From positions 62,001-126,000 of the forward strand of contig NZ_FOGB01000001.1 in assembly GCF_900111095.1 (NCBI RefSeq): a stretch of DNA of 64,000 nt, read 5' to 3'. Source of the stretch: Amphritea atlantica. GTDB taxonomy: Bacteria > Pseudomonadota > Gammaproteobacteria > Pseudomonadales > Balneatricaceae. The position numbers and the translations under genes are program-made. Of the stretch, positions 27,130 through 36,116 are shown in pieces (positions within the stretch are counted from its first letter, which is position 1; each line of letters starts with the position of its first letter). Below the pieces are notes generated by a model. It saw nothing but the letters and a program-made list of their open reading frames with translations. It had not been told where the DNA came from and did no database searches.

Positions 27130-27455
27130 GTTCGTTGCTCGAAAAAGCGGGGGTTGGTAATTGTAGCAACGACGCTAGCATGCCCTCTGGGTATTGTAGG
27201 AGCTGTGGGAGCGACGCTAGCATGCCCTCTGGGTACCTCGTCGCGATTGGTATTACTGCCGCACTTATTATTAAAGGGACTCAACCACACAATTAATCAA
27301 CCCACTGTTGCGCTCGTTCCCATGCTCCGGCGTGGGAATGCATACCCTGATACCACGCCGATGATACTCTTTGATCCCCTGTGTTTTCTACGCCAGAACG
27401 ACTTTCAGAGATCAAAGGTTAACCACAGAGAACACAGAGGTCACAGAGAAAGGGC
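27130..27455. repeat. Composite intergenic repeat, copy 1
   Basis: In order: gttgctcgaaaaagcgg, a 'gggagcgacg..tcgcgattgg' unit (with 'ctagcatgccctctgggta' inserts), 'actcaaccac', the hairpin cgttcccatgctccggcgtg with 'ggaatgcataccctgatacc', 'tttgatcccctgtgttttct', and a final CACAGAG block. Copies 2 and 3 follow at about 31669 and 33606 in the same order and orientation. Each lies between genes. Confidence 0.7.
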
Positions 27456-27598
27456 GACCTTTTACATCTGTCTTTCTGTAAATTTCATGCTGTCATATCC
27501 CCGATCAATTTCTTACGTGCTTCTTACACACAGGCGGAGCAACTTCTGTAAAAATTAAAGCCTACCTATAACGGTTTTTTCTAATACAGAGGTTAGCT

Positions 27599-28117
27599 AT
27601 GAAATACTTCCTGAACGTTCATCACTTATATACCAGCCTGGCGCTGATATTCATGTTGCACGGCGGCACTGTTCACGCGAATACTGCCCCCATCGACGAT
27701 GGTTATCTTAATCCGGTGGAAGATCTACGTTACTATATGGAACAGCTTGAGCGTTTGCCCGAAAGATTAGGGGTGATCTGCTGGGCAGCTTATGAGGTTC
27801 ATAAAGAGGGTAAACATGAGAGTGCGATGACCCTGCTTAATGCTTGTGCTGACCGAGGCCTGGTTGCCTCAATGTTAATGCTCTCAAATTTTTATGAGGA
27901 CGGCGTGCTTAATACAGGTGAACTACCTGAAGTTGCGACGTTATGGTTAAAGCGTGCGGCAGACACTGGCGATAGCCGGGGGCAGTATTATTATGGCCTG
28001 GCGCTGTTACGGGGTTACGGCCATAGCAGAAATGAAACACTCGGCCGGCAATGGATAGAACTGGCTGCCAGACAAGGGTTTCCAGATGCCGTAGAGGCGT
28101 ATGAGCAGTGGAGATAA
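27599..28117 (+). CDS. Exported Sel1-repeat protein
   Basis: A 172-residue protein with a signal peptide (hydrophobic run LALIFMLHGGTVHA). Sel1-like repeats follow in the middle and C-terminal part (LMLSNFYEDG, ATLWLKRAADTGDSRGQYYYGLALLRG, GRQWIELAARQG). Such repeats mediate protein contacts and are common in signalling accessory proteins. It overlaps the start of the histidine kinase by 17 bases, so the two are likely co-translated and may work together, for example as periplasmic partner to the kinase sensor. The partner role is an inference. Confidence 0.75.
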   Translation: MKYFLNVHHLYTSLALIFMLHGGTVHANTAPIDDGYLNPVEDLRYYMEQLERLPERLGVICWAAYEVHKEGKHESAMTLLNACADRGLVASMLMLSNFYEDGVLNTGELPEVATLWLKRAADTGDSRGQYYYGLALLRGYGHSRNETLGRQWIELAARQGFPDAVEAYEQWR

Positions 28118-29587
28118 TGTGCTAAGTCGGTTGATTAGCAGCACTGGCCGGTATGCTGGGTTGCTTATCGGTATCGCCGTTCTGATTCCGTTTATGCTGG
28201 TCGTTGGACTGGGTATTCATGGTTATCGGGCGCTGGACGAGCTGCATAAGGGCGAGTTGTTCGATAAGACTACGGCAGAGTCCAGGCTGTTACAGAGTTT
28301 ATTATCCAGGCAGGTTGATGCCCTGGCCTTATCGCATCAGACCGCGGTGCGCAGTGCGATACTGGATGATAAATATGGAGATTTAAGTTCTCTGGCCACT
28401 AATAGCCCCCTGATTGAACTGGTATCTGTGTATACCGACGATGGTATTCTCTACCCGGATTCTGGCCTCGCACTGACGTTTTTTGATAAAACGTTACTGG
28501 ACGATGTGAAAACAGACATTATCTCTGCACATGATCAATTACAGCGTCGCTCAGCTAATCAGACAGTGGATGTCTGGCTGGCGGTAACCACTTCAATTGG
28601 TCCTGCATATCTTTACTGTTGGCGGGGGCAGCCAGGTATGACCCTATGTGTGTTGTCGACAGCTAAAGTGGTACATGATTGGGTGTGGGATAGCGATGAA
28701 CTCAGAGTGCTGAGCCATGACTTTAAAATTGAGGACAGCTTTAGTCAGTTGCAGGCCGCTCCTGATACTCCGCCCAAGGTGCAGTACACCTTCAAAAAAC
28801 TCGGGTTGATCATTACGCCGCAACTTAAAGTTGCACCGCAGGAAACTGCCTCTGCTCGCTGGTTATTTCTCGCGATGGTGCTGCCGCTGCTGGGGCTGAG
28901 CTGCGCTGTCTCCTACCTGGTTTACCGGCATTACAAAGTGCAGGTCTCGCGGGCGGAACGCTGCTTAGTTGTACTCAGGATATTGCCCACGAACTCAGAA
29001 CTCCTCTGGGTAATATCAATTTGTATGTCGGTCTCATGCTGCGCTCCGAAGAACAATCAGATAAAGAACGTTATCAATTGATTGTTGATAACGAGATGCT
29101 GCGTATTTCTCAGATCATCGATAATGCCACAGCACTCATGCGTGGAAAACCAGTAGACCCGTGGCAGTATTTGTCACCGGCAACCCATTTACAGTCGCTA
29201 TATCAGCAGTATCAGCTCCGGTTGACGTCAACGGGCTGTCAGCTTTGTGTACAAACGACACTCAATGATAAGTACTGGTATCCAAAACTCGCGGTTGAGT
29301 TAGTGTTACTGAATCTGCTCGACAACGCGCGTAAGTATGCTCCCGGACATCTGGTTACAATGGCGGCAGGACTGGAGGACAACGAATTGTTCTTCTCGGT
29401 AAATAACTGCAGGCAGCAAGCGGTTGATAGCCCCTATGCTATCGCCCCTGCCGGGCTGGGCCTTGGCTTGCAAACCTGTCAGCGACTCGCAGCTCAATTT
29501 GATGGTCGACTGGATATGAAAATGACAGACTCCGGCCGTCACTATAAGCTTTATCTGCCCATACTGAAGCGAGATCCCCCATGTTAA
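28101..29587 (+). pseudogene. Sensor histidine kinase interrupted by a frameshift
   Basis: Two frames make one kinase. The first (28101 to about 28960) encodes a membrane helix (LLIGIAVLIPFMLVVGLGIHG), a periplasmic sensor of about 230 residues and a second helix (WLFLAMVLPLLGLSCAVSYL). The second frame (about 28958-29587) encodes the phosphoacceptor site DIAHELRTPLG, the N box LLNLLDNARKYAPG and the G box LGLGLQTCQRLAAQF. A one-base loss near 28958-28961 separates them. Either the gene is broken, a sequencing error is present, or frameshifting restores it. There is no obvious HAMP domain. The response regulator starts inside its last codons. Confidence 0.8.
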
Positions 29588-30267
29588 CTGTGCTGATTGT
29601 TGAAGATGACTCTCTGACCACTTTGGGCTTAAAAGAGCTTTTGACACTTGAGGGTTATCGTTGCCTGTGCTTTGACACGGCAGAACACGCCTGGCAAGCC
29701 TGTCAGCAGTCGAAACCGGATCTCTGTATTCTGGATCGGAATTTACCGGGCATGTCGGGTGACGAACTCTGTAAAAGGCTGCGAAGTCACTGGCCGACAC
29801 TGCCGATTCTGATGTTATCTGCCAAGGGCTCTGAACCTGAACGTATTGAAGGACTCGCGCTGGGTGTGGATGATTATGTCAGCAAACCTTACAGTGTGAA
29901 TGAACTGTTAGCTCGCATCGAGGCGATGGTGAGAAGAATACCCCTGTATAAAAGCTGTGAACCGATCTCCGGATTCTGGATGCGTGATCTGTATGTTGAT
30001 GTTGGTGGTTTAAGGGCGGTGCGTGAGGGTAATTCAGTGGAATTAACCCCCAGAGAGCTATCTATTCTGCGCTTATTGTATGAATCAGAGGGCAATGTGG
30101 TAAGCCGGGATATGCTGTTTAACGAGTGCTGGGGACGCGATTACTTTCCCAATAGCCGGGCGCTTGATCAATCTATTGCGGTGCTAAGGGGGAAAATTGA
30201 AACAGATCAGAAGGTTCCCGAGATTATTAAAACCGCACGGGGTTCTGGCTATCGTTATGAGGCATGA
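29581..30267 (+). CDS. OmpR-family response regulator
   Basis: A 228-residue protein. The receiver domain (about 1-115) has the acidic pair EDD, the phosphorylation Asp in CILDRNLPG, and the conserved Lys in VSKPYS. The C-terminal OmpR-type winged helix (LTPRELSILRLLYES, then LDQSIAVLRGKI and GSGYRYEA) follows. It overlaps the kinase gene by 7 bases, so it is its partner. The gene is intact even though the kinase frame is broken, which suggests the frameshift is recent or artefactual. The next gene, on the same strand, is a plausible target. Confidence 0.88.
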   Translation: MLTVLIVEDDSLTTLGLKELLTLEGYRCLCFDTAEHAWQACQQSKPDLCILDRNLPGMSGDELCKRLRSHWPTLPILMLSAKGSEPERIEGLALGVDDYVSKPYSVNELLARIEAMVRRIPLYKSCEPISGFWMRDLYVDVGGLRAVREGNSVELTPRELSILRLLYESEGNVVSRDMLFNECWGRDYFPNSRALDQSIAVLRGKIETDQKVPEIIKTARGSGYRYEA

Positions 30268-30369
30268 AGGGCTTACAAAAAACTTACCTTCTACTTACTC
30301 AAAACTGACCTAACAACAGCGCGCACTTATTACGCTACATAGAAACCGTAACGTAATAAGGAATCCTGT

Positions 30370-31560
30370 ATGTCAAAGTCATCTTCAGATCAGTCAAGCA
30401 GTCAGAGTCGCAGACGAGCGATTAAATCTATATTGGGGGTTGGCGCTCTGCTTCCCTGTGCCTCGGCATTAGCATTGAAAAGTGGTGCCTCTGCACCGGA
30501 GCCGAATAAAAACTTTCATCTCAAGGTGGCGAATTTAGTTAACCGCTCCAGGGCTAATATCGAACGGCTGATCAACTTTACCCTGACCCCGGAGGATCTT
30601 CCCTGGACCCAAACGCTGGGACAGTTAACTGCAGGGCAATCTGTTACTTTTCTGTTGAACGGTCGCTGGTGGATTGTTAAAGAGATGGATCTGTGGGTGG
30701 AGCCGGGTGTTGCTTTTCATGCACGTATTGATGGTGGCCTCTCATATAATCCGATGAATAATAGCGGCACTATGCTAGCCGACCGCTCCGGTGTTTTAGA
30801 GATCGCCCGTTCCGTAGGTGAATTTTCAAATCCACAGGGTGAGTTATTCACGCCCCCTGAGCACTACGTCGCGGCTGAAGGCTTCATCGAGGGAGTGGCG
30901 ATCGTATGGCAGGACGATCCGCTCCAGGGACTGATACAACTTTCCGCAGCCGGTGATGTAGAAGGCTTGGTAAGTGCCGAAATAAAGCGATTAAGCCATG
31001 AAAGCAGCCTGCCGGCGGGTTGGCACTATATGTATATGTTTGGTGATGGGGGGATCTTTACCGGTGATCATGAGGGCCATATAGACTGCAACACTCACAA
31101 AGATGTAGGTATTTTACAATATCCCATCGAAATGCCCCTGGAGAAGGGGCTGGGTATTTCCTGGCAGTGGCTGGTTGAACAGCTACCGGCTGATGTAGCC
31201 GAAGATGCCGTCTTGAGTCACGATTATCTATCAATTGCAGTTGAGTTTGATGATGGTAAAGACATTACATATATGTGGAGCTCATCGTTACCGGAAGGCA
31301 AGGTTTTTCAATGTCCACTGCCGCGCTGGAGCGACATAGAAACCCATGTTGTGCAGCGAAGTGGGGCAACTGAGTTAGGTAAAGAATTGAAAGAGCAGCG
31401 GAACCTGTATAGTGATTATCAGCAATTTATTGGAGGTTCGGCCACCCAGATCACCCGAATCTGGTTGATTGCCAACAGCGTGTTCCTTCGTAGCTCGGGT
31501 AGATGTAGTTATAGTGATATAGCCTTACACCACGGCTCAACAATCGTCAAAGTGTTGTGA
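30370..31560 (+). CDS. Tat-exported DUF3047 protein
   Basis: A 396-residue protein with a twin-arginine-type leader (SRRRAIKSILGVGALLPCA, cleavage likely after ALA near 35-38). The C-terminal half matches DUF3047: LPAGWHYMYMF, then ISWQWLVEQLP, HDYLSIAVEFDDGK, ITYMWSS, and RNLYSDYQQF followed by RIWLIANSV. The N-terminal half includes LTAGQSVTFLLNGRWWI, a pattern that recalls PA-IL/LecA-like beta-sandwich lectins; that is a weak resemblance. It is probably periplasmic or bound outside. It sits 100 bases after the response regulator and is followed by a terminator, so it may be its target gene. Confidence 0.72.
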   Translation: MSKSSSDQSSSQSRRRAIKSILGVGALLPCASALALKSGASAPEPNKNFHLKVANLVNRSRANIERLINFTLTPEDLPWTQTLGQLTAGQSVTFLLNGRWWIVKEMDLWVEPGVAFHARIDGGLSYNPMNNSGTMLADRSGVLEIARSVGEFSNPQGELFTPPEHYVAAEGFIEGVAIVWQDDPLQGLIQLSAAGDVEGLVSAEIKRLSHESSLPAGWHYMYMFGDGGIFTGDHEGHIDCNTHKDVGILQYPIEMPLEKGLGISWQWLVEQLPADVAEDAVLSHDYLSIAVEFDDGKDITYMWSSSLPEGKVFQCPLPRWSDIETHVVQRSGATELGKELKEQRNLYSDYQQFIGGSATQITRIWLIANSVFLRSSGRCSYSDIALHHGSTIVKVL

Positions 31561-31606
31561 CGCTGGTTATTTCTCCTGTGTTAACTAATTGAAAGAAAAG
31601 GATATT

Positions 31607-31633
31607 CGCCCCTTTTGAAGGGGCATTATTTTC
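31607..31633 (+). terminator. Intrinsic terminator after the DUF3047 gene
   Basis: GCCCC and GGGGC pair around TTTTGAA, followed by ATTATTTT. Confidence 0.6.
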
Positions 31634-31668
31634 TGCTGAAGCGATGGATGGTTAAATGAAAGGCCGTC

Positions 31669-32033
31669 GCTCGTTGCTCGAAAAAGCGGGAATTATGGCC
31701 TTCTGTGTTTTGTGGGAGCGACGCCCTCGTCGCGATTGGGGTTACTGCCAAACTTCTTATTGAAAAGACTCACCCTCACGACCCCTGCAATAAACTATTG
31801 CGCTCGTTCCCATGCTCCGGCGTGGGAATGCATACCCTGATACCACGCCGGTGATACTTTTTGATCCGCTGTGCATTCTGCGCCAGAACGACTTTGCGCT
31901 CGTTCCCATGCTCCGGCGTGGGAACGCATACCCTGATACCACGGCCGATGATACTTTTTGATCCCCTGTGTTTTCTACGCCAGAACGACTTTCAGAAATC
32001 AAAGGTTAACCACAGAGAACACAGAGAAAGGGC
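31669..32033. repeat. Composite intergenic repeat, copy 2
   Basis: The same order of segments as copy 1 and copy 3, with the 'cgttcccatgctccggcg' unit duplicated (about 31805 and 31899). It ends in the CACAGAG block at about 32010. Confidence 0.7.
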
Positions 32034-32218
32034 GATCTTTTATCTCTATCTTTCCTCCTCGGCTTTGCCTTTCGACCAGCCCCACTTAGCCCATCTCTAA
32101 AATCCCACACCTGATCATCTCAAGAGGCAGTACTCGCCCTAACCCCACTGCTCTCACAAGCCGCACAATCTCTCACCAGGGGGCGGAATAGGGCAGACCC
32201 TAAAATGAGTATCTTCCC

Positions 32219-32239
32219 CAAAATATACAGTATATTTTG
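32219..32239. promoter_or_regulatory. 21-base perfect palindrome upstream of the diguanylate cyclase
   Basis: CAAAATATAC-A-GTATATTTTG is symmetric over its whole length and lies about 180 bases before the cyclase gene. It does not match the LexA box (CTGT-N8-ACAG). No regulator for it was identified in the window. Confidence 0.45.
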
Positions 32240-32417
32240 TTCAACGCAGCCACTATGCTTATTTCCTCATTAGAGAATCAGGTGTTTAGCAGCTGTGGCA
32301 TTTCGTAAAACATTTACGCTTGGTAAAGATCAAATAGCAGCCAATGGTTCTTCAATGATTACAGACACATTTCAACGCTGAAATAATTCTTTGCCGTAAG
32401 AGGTTCTTAAAGAACAC

Positions 32418-33452
32418 ATGATGCTCTTGTCAGATGTAAATCACTACCGTCGATCAGTATTGAGTGTCCTGCTCAGCATTTCTATCCCCTCCGCAGCTTT
32501 TTTTGCATATTTTAACTGGACAGTAGATCTCAAGCTCTATGCATTGATTCAGGTAACGATGACAGTTTTCTGGTGCTGTTTATTATTAATTGCTAAAAAA
32601 ACACCTAACCTGCATAGATGGTCACTTATTTATCTGTGTACCTTTTTTAGCTTAGTTCTGCTTGGTATTTGGGTTTCCAGTTTTCGTTCAGGCCTGTTTT
32701 CCTGGATTTATATTTTCCCAGTGATCTCCTATCTTCTGTTGGGCCGCAAAACAGCTATGTGGATAACATCAGTCTTTCTACTGGTGGGGTTAAGCATTCT
32801 TGGGTGGCGCAACTGGCAACCAGTCCCGGAGGCTCATTGGATTGCATTGGTTAATATTGGACTATGCTCTACAGCAATATGGGCTGCAGCCCATGTATAC
32901 GAGTCAGGACGTGAAGTCATTGTTGATCACTTAAATATCATGGCCGCAAAAGACCCTCTGACAGGTCTGATGAATGTGCGTTCGCTGACTGAAATACTTA
33001 CTAATGAGTTGAGTCGCTCAAAGCGATCTTCCGAACCACTGACCTATGTATTTATCGATATAAATGATTTCAAGCTAATCAATGACACCCTTGGTCATCA
33101 ACAAGGAGATCAAATCCTGATCGCTGTAGCCGACGCAATTAAGAGTCTTACGCGATTAGAAGATCATGCTTTTCGTTATGGTGGTGATGAGTTCGGTATC
33201 ATTTTCGCTAACTGCACAGAAGCTCAGGCAAAGAATACCTTTGGCGTGCGTATCGCCGATCGGCTTAGGAAGTATGATAAAAACCTTTCTATTAGTCTTG
33301 GCTATGCACAGGCCTCTGCAGGCGAAAATATTTCAGCTGAAGGGTTAATCCAGCAGGCTGATAAGAATATGTATGTTGCAAAACACAAGTACAAAGAAGT
33401 AAGAAAAAACTCAGGCATTCAGGACATTGCCAATAATCCAGCGTACATGTAA
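32418..33452 (+). CDS. Membrane diguanylate cyclase (GGDEF)
   Basis: A 344-residue protein: about six membrane helices in the first 165 residues, then a GGDEF domain. The domain starts at KDPLTGLMNVR, has DINDFKLINDTLGH for metal and substrate binding, and the active-site YGGDEFG. The product-inhibition site is present: RLED is placed five residues before GGDEF. It therefore should synthesise cyclic di-GMP and be feedback-inhibited. The N-terminal module is a membrane sensor of unknown ligand. It stands alone between repeat clusters. Confidence 0.88.
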   Translation: MMLLSDVNHYRRSVLSVLLSISIPSAAFFAYFNWTVDLKLYALIQVTMTVFWCCLLLIAKKTPNLHRWSLIYLCTFFSLVLLGIWVSSFRSGLFSWIYIFPVISYLLLGRKTAMWITSVFLLVGLSILGWRNWQPVPEAHWIALVNIGLCSTAIWAAAHVYESGREVIVDHLNIMAAKDPLTGLMNVRSLTEILTNELSRSKRSSEPLTYVFIDINDFKLINDTLGHQQGDQILIAVADAIKSLTRLEDHAFRYGGDEFGIIFANCTEAQAKNTFGVRIADRLRKYDKNLSISLGYAQASAGENISAEGLIQQADKNMYVAKHKYKEVRKNSGIQDIANNPAYM

Positions 33453-33605
33453 TCAGTCGTATGAATATACTGTTCAGTCATTGATAGATACTGCTTATCT
33501 TCGCTTTGGGCGCATCAACGTCACATCAATGCAAGACTGGGTAACCTGCAAATGGCACCTATGGATGCTGCTCTAATGATAGGGATTGAGTTGTTAGAAA
33601 AAGCG

Positions 33606-33917
33606 AAGCCGTTGTTCGTGGCTTGTTGCTCGAAAAAGCGGGAATTATGGCCTTCTGTGTTTTGTGGGAGACGGCGACCCCGTCTCGATTGGGGTTACTG
33701 TCAAACTTCTTATTGAAAAGACTCGCCCACACGCCCCCTGCAATTAATCAACTCACTGTAGGAGCCCTTGCGCTCGTTCCCATGCTCCGGCATGGGAATG
33801 CATACCCTGATACCACGGCCGATGATACTTTTTGATCCCCTGCGTTTTATGCGCTAGAACGACTTTCAGAGATCAAAGGTTAACCACAGAGAACACTGAG
33901 GTCACAGAGAAAGGGCC
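33606..33917. repeat. Composite intergenic repeat, copy 3
   Basis: Nearly the same as copy 2 over long stretches (for example 'gcgggaattatggccttctg' and 'cttcttattgaaaagactcg'), in the same order and orientation, ending in a CACAGAG block. The next 300 bases up to the VOC gene show no gene; a GTTAGGT heptamer at 34231 could be an attC right end but lacks a clear partner. Confidence 0.7.
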
Positions 33918-34245
33918 TCATTTATAGTCTTTAATCTTCTCGTTACTCGCTGTGGATAATCCCAGTATTTTTATATAAACAGTCAATTGGGATAACTCAG
34001 AAAGAGTGGTACGCTTTGCCACTGGCATAACCCTTTAAAGTGGTGCAGAATCAGGCAAATAAGGATATCAACAGGTGAGACTATGTGCCGGTTGAAAGTG
34101 CCAAAACGCGCATGCGCATTTTCAGGGATGAAAAACGATGTGCTTCAGAACTACCCTTTCAGTTCAAATAGATATAGCTTCTCATTTTACAGTCTGGCGG
34201 TGTCAAAGCGCGAAGGCACGCAACTCTAATGTTAGGTGGTAAGCA

Positions 34246-34611
34246 ATGATTACTCACAATATGTATGTTATTGCCGTTCGGGATTTATCTGCGGCAGCCT
34301 CGTATTATCAAGATGTGCTTGGATTCACTATTCGAGAAATCGGAGATGATGGGTGGCGTATGTTTGAACGCGATGGATGCCGAATAATGGCAGGAGATTG
34401 CCCAGATTCGATTCCGGCAAGTGAATTGGGGGATCATTCCTATTTTGCGTACCTTATAGTTGATAGCGCAGATCAGCATTTCGCGGAGATTTCCAGTAAA
34501 GGTGCCGAAGTAATAAAAGCTCTAAAAAGTGAACCCTGGGGCATGAGGGAGTTCGGAATTTGTACGAATGACGGACACCGAATAATGTTTGGTGAGAAGA
34601 TTGATAATTAA
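34246..34611 (+). CDS. VOC-superfamily protein (glyoxalase/bleomycin-resistance fold), cassette-like
   Basis: A 121-residue protein with a VOC fold: VIAVRDLSAAASYYQDVLGFTI at the start and EPWGMREFGICTNDGHRIMFGE at the end. The usual metal-ligand positions are partly present (a His in MITHN, a Glu in MREF and in FGEK). Members include resistance proteins and small-molecule dioxygenases; the substrate cannot be named. It is followed by an attC-like site, so it is probably an integron cassette. Confidence 0.78.
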   Translation: MITHNMYVIAVRDLSAAASYYQDVLGFTIREIGDDGWRMFERDGCRIMAGDCPDSIPASELGDHSYFAYLIVDSADQHFAEISSKGAEVIKALKSEPWGMREFGICTNDGHRIMFGEKIDN

Positions 34612-34626
34612 TATATCAAAACTACC

Positions 34627-34687
34627 GCCTAACAATCACATGCAGCTTGACTCAGCAAAGCTGCACCGCCGATGTGTGGCATTATGT
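34627..34687 (+). other. attC-like site after the VOC gene
   Basis: GCCTAAC at the left and ATTATGT at the right (a degenerate R''). The arms CACATGCAGCTT and AAGCTGC-ATGTG are complementary with a GACTCAGC loop. 61 bases. Confidence 0.7.
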
Positions 34688-34702
34688 AAGTAGGAGAGTT
34701 CA

Positions 34703-35107
34703 ATGGATCGGGTCGTTAAAGATCGCTTCGATAAATATCCAGAAAGTGCACGTGCCAGGTTAGAGGAAGTGAGAAATCTTGTCTTTAAAGTCGCTGCTGA
34801 GTTGGAGTTGGGTGAAGTCGAAGAATCTCTTAAATGGGGTGAACCAAGCTACAGTGTCAAAACAGGAACCCCGCTCAGAATGGACTGGAAACTGAAGTCT
34901 CCCAATCATTACTTTCTCTTCTTCAATTGCAAAACTAAGTTAGTCGATACATTCCGGGAACTGTATGGTGAAGTGCTAGAGTTTCAGGGAAACAGAGCAA
35001 TAGTGTTTTCATTATCAGAGCCACTGCCAGAAGGAATCATAAAGCACTGCTTAGAGTTGGCTTTAACGTATCAACAGCGTAAACATTTACCGCTTCTTGG
35101 TGCCTGA
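34703..35107 (+). CDS. DUF1801-domain protein, cassette-like
   Basis: A 134-residue protein matching the DUF1801 pattern: early PESARARLEEVRNLVFKVA, EESLKWGEPSY, and the late ALTYQQRKH region. The biochemical role of the domain is unknown; structures resemble phosphatidylglycerophosphate-like or YdhG-type small alpha/beta folds. A good GGAGAG site precedes the start. It is flanked by attC-like sites on both sides. Confidence 0.75.
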   Translation: MDRVVKDRFDKYPESARARLEEVRNLVFKVAAELELGEVEESLKWGEPSYSVKTGTPLRMDWKLKSPNHYFLFFNCKTKLVDTFRELYGEVLEFQGNRAIVFSLSEPLPEGIIKHCLELALTYQQRKHLPLLGA

Positions 35108-35114
35108 AAAATTC

Positions 35115-35241
35115 ACATTACAAAGCGTTTAAGAGAGATTCTCAACGCCTGGCATTTTTAGTTTGAATCGACTTTAGTGTTTGCGGCACAATGGTTTAGG
35201 CAGGGTGGTAGCGTTGCTCCCCCCTGAACTCTGTGTTATTT
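35115..35241 (+). other. Vibrio-type long attC site after the DUF1801 gene
   Basis: A 127-base site between ACATTAC and GTTATTT. The left arm caaagcgtttaagagagatt and the segments 'caacgcctggcatttttag' and 'gtagcgttgctc' strongly recall the repeats of Vibrio chromosomal integrons. Both end heptamers depart slightly from the consensus. Confidence 0.72.
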
Positions 35242-35265
35242 GAAAACGAGGATTAGGCTTCCAAG

Positions 35266-35613
35266 ATGGCGATCAGTGAGTTTGAAACTAAGCGATGTGA
35301 GAAGGAGTTGGAGAAATTTCTTGATGATCATCGGCCTCCACCCCATATTCGGAATGAGGTTGATCTCGCTTATCGCATTGAAAATCAAAGTGTCGAGATA
35401 TTCGAAATTAGATCTGGATGGGATAATCCAAACGAGAAAATCGAAATTCCCATTGCGAAAGCAACCTACGTGAAAAAGAACGGCATTTGGAAGATCTTCT
35501 GGCAGCGCCAGGATCTTAAATGGCATAGCTACACGCCAATGCCAACTGTGAAGTATTTCGAAGAATTCTTAGCAGTTGTGGGTGAAGACGCAAACAGCTG
35601 CTTCTTCGGATAA
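35266..35613 (+). CDS. DUF3024-domain protein, cassette-like
   Basis: A 115-residue protein matching DUF3024 along its length: RPPPHIRNEVDLAYRIE, SVEIFEIRSGWDNP, the KATYVKKNGIWKIFWQRQDL stretch, and the C-terminal NSCFFG. Its function is unknown; related sequences are frequent among integron cassettes and Vibrio genomes as far as recalled. It lies directly after the long Vibrio-type attC. Confidence 0.78.
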   Translation: MAISEFETKRCEKELEKFLDDHRPPPHIRNEVDLAYRIENQSVEIFEIRSGWDNPNEKIEIPIAKATYVKKNGIWKIFWQRQDLKWHSYTPMPTVKYFEEFLAVVGEDANSCFFG

Positions 35614-35690
35614 GATAACAATCACAAGCATTGCGATCATTTTTCGTGCCGCCAACCCCGTGATTCACTGCGCGACTCTATCATGGTTTA
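35613..35690 (+). other. Decayed attC after the DUF3024 gene
   Basis: The left heptamer AGATAAC overlaps the stop region, and AATCAC pairs with GTGATT about 45 bases later, but the right heptamer is missing. It probably marks the end of this small array. The following 120 bases up to 35810 show nothing further. Confidence 0.5.
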
Positions 35691-36116
35691 GTTCTACTTC
35701 AATTGGCTTTTATTGCAAGCTTCAGACTGTCGGATAACTCCAGCAGCCGCTATGTAGATAGTCTTAAAAAAGGGGCAGTTTTATTTTGATCTGAAAATAT
35801 GATTCAGACTCAGTACAAAAAACAGAACCTGACGTTCTTGTAATTCAGAGCACTCAATACCCGCAGTGTGTTTGCAAAGACCCTCAACCTAACGATGGAC
35901 TTTTTGAGATTGAATAGCGAGTAGTGCTGATGTAGCATGTAATTTATTAGTTTGCTGATGTTACGGTAGCCAGCCATGAAACATGAAAAGAAAAAAGTAA
36001 CCCAAAAAATGATATACAGGGCCGTGGCTAGCTCTACCGCTATCGAAACAAGGGAGTCTGTGGATTCGATAGAGCAAAAGCTGCAAGCAAACAAGAGTAA
36101 GTATCGCTCACTGTCT

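Noticed and set aside
32219-32239. LexA box reading of the 21-base palindrome
   Set aside because: The arms do not contain CTGT-N8-ACAG in the right orientation.
34231-34237. GTTAGGT before the VOC gene as an attC right end
   Set aside because: The 100 bases upstream do not show the complementary arm and left heptamer clearly.
35810-36094. A 94-codon minus-strand frame with hydrophobic start
   Set aside because: No ribosome site, no family recognised with confidence and odd composition; could be the tail of a transposase but I could not support that.
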